Of a stretch of 64,000 bases of DNA, positions 34,901 through 40,900 are shown piece after piece (the stretch's first letter is position 1; every line of letters starts with the position of its first letter). Source of the stretch: Adiantum capillus-veneris (Eukaryota; Streptophyta; Polypodiopsida; Polypodiales; Pteridaceae); assembly GCA_014529385.2 (NCBI GenBank), contig CM043946.1, forward strand, positions 39,501,558-39,565,557, read 5' to 3'. The notes under the pieces are model-generated. The model ran no database searches, was not told the origin of the DNA, and saw nothing but the letters and a program-made list of their open reading frames with translations. A program made the translations under genes and the position numbers.

Positions 34901-37900
34901 TTTCCTCATCAAGTACATCATGTACATCTGCACAGTAATAGGCTGTTCTAAAACATTTTTAGAAACCCCCATAGGCTGTACATTTGCCTCATTGGAACTT
35001 ACATTCGTATTTCCACCACTGAAAAGAGGCAACAAAGTGTCATAAATGTCCTGTGAGCTTACATTACTGTCTCTAGTACATGACAGCAAGGGCTGAACAG
35101 AATCTTCCACAAACACTACATCCCGTGAAACCAGAATACGTTTTGTTTGCGGATGATACAACCTGTAACCTTTGCTTTCAGCACTATAACCAACAAAAAT
35201 ACATTTGACAGCCTTATCATCCAATTTTCTGCGCTGCACTTGTGGCACCAAAGCATATGCCAAACAGCCAAAAACACGCATGTGCTCAATAGAAGGTTTT
35301 CTATCATGCCATGCTTCATATGGAGTAATAGACTGCAAAGCTTTCGTAGGACACCTGTTTAGTACATAAGTGGCACACATGATGGCCTCAAGCCAAAAAG
35401 AATGCGGCAAAGCTTGACTTTTGACCATACATCGTGCCATTTCCGTTAGTGACATGTTTTTCCTCTCAGCAACACCATTTTGCTGAGGTGTATAACGCAC
35501 TGTACATTGGTGTTTTATCCCACGACTAGCCAGAAATGCATTAAATTCATGAGACATATACTCCTCCCCTCGATTGGAACAGAGGGTGCCCATAGTACAT
35601 TTTGAGACATTTTCAGCCATAGCCAAAAATTGTTTGAAGCACATAAAAACTTCGGACTTCCCTTTATGCGGAAATACCCATGCATGCCTGGAGTAATCAT
35701 CAATGAAAGTCACTAAGTACAGGTAATTACCCAAGGACAGAGTTTGCATGGGCCCACAAACATCACTATGCACAAGCTGCAACCTGCATGTGGCCCTAAC
35801 TGAACCATCCTTTGGAAACTTAGAACGCTGCATTTTACCCAGAATACAGCCTTCACAAACATGTTTGACAGGTGCTTCAAGAGGCGGCAAAGAAGCAACC
35901 ATATCAGATTTCTGCAAACGCAGCAAACTGGCAAAATTCAGATGACCAAAACGTGCATGCCAAAGTTTTGCATCTAAAATAGCCCTTGAATCTGCAACAG
36001 CATTTGCAAAATTTTGTCCACACTTGTCATACAAAGTGAGCTTATACAGCCCACGGCACAAAAGCCCAGATGCAACAATTTCATCACCAAAACTGAGATC
36101 ATGAACTGTACATCTGTCATCCACAAATTTGACTACAAGTCCAAGTCTAGCAAGTGCGGATACAGACAAGAGATTCTTCTTGATCCCAGGTACATAAAGT
36201 GCATCAACAAGTGTGAAGGAACTACCATTAGCAGCAGTGAGCACAATCTTTCCAACTCCCTGAACTGGATAAGAGGCGTTGTTGGCACAAGTGACTGAAT
36301 TCCCATGAGGGACAGACTCGAGAGAGGTAAACAATTCACGATGTGAGGTAATGTGCTTTGTAGCACCACTGTCGAAATACCACATGTGAATCTGCAGCAA
36401 CTGACAAGCATGCATCACGGACAGCAGGATTGTAAGTGCACTCTGCGCTAAAAGCCCATTCTGCTTCACCATCAGCATCACAATCTCCTTTCACAGAAGA
36501 CTCAACAATGGCTGCATTTGTAGTGGAACCAGCATTTGCAGTGGAACCACCCTCTTTCTTCTTAGCCTCTTTGGCCTTCAGCTTAGGACACGACTTGATC
36601 AAGTGATCATTGGCTTTACAATAATGGCAACGCATCTTCTTTTTGCCCTTATCACCAGAATTGCCAGACGAAGTGCTGCCACCAGAAGCATTAGGAACAG
36701 AATTTTTGCCACTCGCAACAGAACCATAAGAAGTGGCTGCATTACTGTTACCACCCTTTCTTTGAGAAGCAATAAAAGCCTGTTCAACTGCACGCTGCCT
36801 AGTCCTGTTTTTTCTAGAAAGTGACTCTTGCAACAGCAATGTGCATAATGCATCAAACTTGACAACTTCAGGATTTCCTTGGGTCATCAGTCTCCAAGTA
36901 CTAGCAAAAGTCTGGTAGGAATCTGGTAAGGCATCAAGAACAGTCTGCACAAGGGAACTGTCCGAAATGACTTCACCTGCAGAAATGAGTTGCTCATTGA
37001 TATCCTTGACACTAGCAAGGAAAGTGTCCATATCATCTTCCTCATGCATAATCTTCGACTCTAGCTCTTTACGCAGCAAAGCAATTTTAGCCTCATTGCG
37101 GCTTGCATAAAGACCTGCTAGAATATCCCAAGCCTGTTTTGCAGATTTTGCTGAACGGATGTGAGGAATAATGGTGCGCTTCACAGACAACGCAATCAAT
37201 GCATGAGCCTGCGCATCCTTAACATCCCAACGAGCTTGTTCTGCCGTAGGCAAAACAACTCTAACAGCTGCAATCCTTGCAGCAAGACCTGCAACATCCT
37301 CAACATCGCCTACATCTTCAGAACCAGGACGTACATCAATGCCCTGCACAATGTTCCAGACACCTTTTGACACAAGAACATGTTGCATCATATAAGCCCA
37401 CATAGGGTAGTTGTCCCCATCCAACCTGTCCTCAGCAGCAAACATCTTGAACACATCTGTGTTGTTGTTGTCAGCCATGGTAAATGCTGCACCTGATGTG
37501 AAAACTGCCCGAAAATAGGAGAAATGGAGCGGGAACAACTTGTGCTATATAGCACAAACCGTAGAAGACTATAAGACACCTGTTATGCAGAAAACGGCAC
37601 TGACAGAAAATCTACACAAAATGACGAAATAGCCTGTGCAGTATTGCCTGTAGTGTAAACGGAGGCCGAAATGAGCCCAAAATCAAAATTCTGAGCAGAC
37701 CAAGCTCTTCGAGATCTCCCAAAATATTTGTCGACCTGTGAACGCTCGCCAAAGCTCACTCTAATCGAAGAAAGTGAGCAGGCATGTGCTGGAGCAGCTG
37801 GCGACTAAGCACGGGAGGACGTGACCTGCTCTGATACCAATTGTTGGAATTAGGGTTGCAGAGAAACACACACAGCTTGGAGAAGACGAAGGAAGCTCAA

Positions 37901-40900
37901 GGCACACAATAGAGAGTGTGTTACTTAGTGTGCAATGGAAAGATAGATAGCCCTAGAGTGATGGGCGTATATACAATGCACGGGGGAAAAAACCTCCTAA
38001 AGAGGGAAAAAATGCCCCGACGGTCCTAGTGTGTTCACACACATCACTACCACATGTATATGGTAACAAAATTCTACTTGTCTTGCTTTGTTCTCGCGAT
38101 CAAATTTGGCTTGACTTTCTTTTTCTTCCAAGTCGTATTGACGCTCTATGGTTGCCATTCTTGCATCCAATTCACTATCTATGGCTGCCCTTCTTTCTTC
38201 GTAGTCATGATCTATGGCTGTCCTTCTTTCTTCGTAGTCGAACTTCCTACCCATAAACAACTGCGACAACTCCTTCATAGGAGTTAGTGCAATCCTTGTC
38301 TTAGATGGGGAATGGTCAGAAAAACCTCCTGGTGGGGAAAATTCTTCTTCGCCTCTCTCATGCTCATCACCTCCAAGCGAAGTATCCATTCCCCTTCGAG
38401 TGACGACCATTCTGAAGGCGTGGGTTCTTGTGGGTTCCTGTGGTCTTGGGTTCTTAAGTTCACGAGGAACTTGGGTTCTTGCGGGTCTTGGGTTCTTAAG
38501 TTCACGAGAACTTGGGTCCTTGTGGGTTTTGGGATCTTGAGGTTCTTGAAGTTCTTGAGGTTTTCTTTCGCTTGCAAACCGTGTTTGAGAAGGATCTTCT
38601 CTTCACCCGAGTTCTACTCCTTTCCGCGGGCACACCCCTTGACGGCCTTGCGCTCACACCAAGGTTGCTTTTTCCCACCTCACGTCAATTGGCCGACTGC
38701 TAAGTGCACGGTCCACTCTCAATGAGTAAAAAGAGACACAAGGGAAGGCTGGACAAGCCCTTCTTTCCTGGGATTCCTATCACTCTTCAAAAACACGATT
38801 GGGAATCGACATGCCCGAGCGAACTTGGGTTCGTGCGATCGCAACAAGCAAAAAAAATTCTTGTGATTCTTGTGGTTCTTTCCTTGAGTGATACAGAGCA
38901 CTGTCAAAGCACTGATACCAATGTAAGGTACAGCGGAATGAATGTTTGCGCTTTGCTCAAGATGAGTGCTCCGAACTGTGCTCAAGGTTCCTTTTGTTCT
39001 TATGGAAGGTAGAGCCTTCCGTTCTTAATGAGAGAATGCTATGATCACGAACAAAGTGAGTGGATATTGTGCGTGCAAGTGTATGAGACTGAGAGATAGA
39101 GAGAAGAGAGATACGACACCAGAGACATAAAACCCTCCTCCGAAGGCCCCACTCTCGTCAACGAGAGTGGTCTACTATTGATTGCACAAAGTGGTACAAT
39201 GATGATGCATGGAAACTGATGCAACTTGGGACTATGTCGGCGACGACGAGGACGGCAACAATGACCTAAGGGCTAAAATCTACAACCTTCAAACTGATGT
39301 CCACAAAACGCTATTTGCTGAATTTCGGGGCTGACTCGAACTACTAAAAAATGCTGATTTGGCTGCGTTTTCGGGAGGCTGAAAATGGTGTGTATCTACA
39401 GATGTTTATGGCTGAAAACATTGTTGTACTTGATGCTGAAAACGCTGGTATCTCTGCTGCAAATGAAGGCTGAAAACGCTAGTTAAATGCAAACCAAAAA
39501 CGCTAGAGATGCTGGTCTTAAAAAACGCTAGATGGCTGGCTGAATCTGCTGGCGATGAAGGCTGATGCAAAAACGCCAATGCTGATGCAAAACGCTTGGA
39601 TGGCTTGGGTCTACTGCTGGCGATCCTGGTTGAAAATGCTAGGCTTGATGGGGTGCTTAAGGGGTTCTTGCTGAGAGAGGGGAGTACTTGCTGCCAAAGG
39701 CTTGTTGTGCTCCTTGCTTATCTGCCAAGAGTGCTAGCTTTGGTTTGCTTATATATTTTCTTACCCAAATTGCCCTACCTACTTTTGTTGGAAAGTCACT
39801 TAAATTAATAAGTGAAAAATGTCAAAAATAGGGAAAATAGGCTAAAATCATTGGAAAATTCCCCTGACTGATTCGGATGGATTCTGATGGGAATGCTTAT
39901 GATCATGCTGTGTGCAACCAGAGGATATGCATCTATGCTAAGTGACTAGGCATGCACGGTCTACGAATACTCACAAAAGGTGCCAGATCACTTCTAATCT
40001 AGATTGATTGGACTGACTGAACCCTGTTATGGTGTAGCTTGCCCACGGACACATAGGGTTGGATGTGTCACGTGACAACAAGGACTTTGGCCAACCATTC
40101 ACTACCATTAAGAAGAAAGAGCCTATTCCACAACTTGAGGATGTAATCAACAGTTTGCAGCAAGGAGAAGAAGATCCTCAAGGACAAAAAAAAGACAACA
40201 AAGGTATCAATACTATATTAACACAGCATCCAATGAAGAAGAAGAAATTTGTAACAAGTTTGGACACCCAAGCGAGAAATCAATAGCAACACATAACACA
40301 AACTGCAACGAATCGAACTTGAATAGAGAGAGAAAGAAGAGGAGAGTCGACATGAGGCGGCCGAGTTCCACTTCGAGATGCACAGGCCCCAAAAATTATG
40401 CCCCTTATGGTATCTCTTTGTTTATTAATGATTCACAAAGTACAACAGCTAGGAAGTGCCTCTGCAATCTACGCATTGTACAATGTCAGAGAGGGCCCCC
40501 AAGGCTCATATTTAAAGGCCCAAGGTCAAAAAGCATCATATATAAAAAGCTAGCATAAAACAATTATTTTTTAAAAATACAGGATCTCCCTAAAAATCAG
40601 TCACAAATTCCGAGATGTCCGTACAAGTGCCACATCATCATATTTTGAGGTTTCAAACTCGCTCCCATTGTTTTGGCCACTTTTGGGCACTTTAAACGAG
40701 TTCTCCTCAGTTGAATTGCCGAGTCCATTTGGATTTTGTGACATACCCCCTCTTAAAAGAAGAGAAATCGCCCTCGATTACGACTGCAAAACAGACAAAG
40801 GACAAAAACTAGCTCAATAGACACTGACTTTATGCTCCCATACACCAAACTGCACACATCTACCACTTGCACAAACACAATCATATCACATTTTCGTCAA

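Larger units (their letters stand above)
32664..38068 (-). mobile_element. Ty1/copia retrotransposon, young, with three LTRs
   Basis: Minus-strand order: 5' LTR (38068-37842), Met-tRNA primer site, gag, protease-integrase, RT-RNase H, purine tract, 3' LTR (33119-32893), 2 bp, extra LTR (32890-32664). The outer flanks are both AAATT (32659-32663 and 38069-38073), a perfect target-site duplication. The three 227-bp LTRs differ at only a few positions, so insertion was recent. Coding capacity is complete in content but has two frameshifts and an altered integrase residue. It interrupts the gag of W. Confidence 0.93.
28856..40077 (-). mobile_element. Family-W LTR retrotransposon, gag-only, host of copia and a solo Z LTR
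   Basis: LTRs at 28856-31557 (about 1,155 bp once the Z insertion is removed) and 38922-40077 (1,156 bp), both ending GTCACGTGACA on the plus strand. Minus-strand order: 5' LTR, primer site (38909-38920), gag with coiled-coil repeats, unknown interior, PPT (31558-31570, GAAAAGGAGGGGA), 3' LTR. Without nested insertions it is about 4.3 kb and has no recognisable pol, so it is non-autonomous. It is inserted in the V copia gag. The interior at 31571-32304 has short open frames with no known domain. Confidence 0.85.

Noticed and set aside
37997-38410. Host coiled-coil protein gene
   Set aside because: It lies just inside the W primer site and LTR and continues across the copia insertion at 32663, so it is W gag.
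4759-38920. tRNA genes suggested by Met-tRNA-like sequences
   Set aside because: The matches are only the 12-base 3' complement next to LTR ends, i.e. primer-binding sites; no cloverleaf surrounds them.
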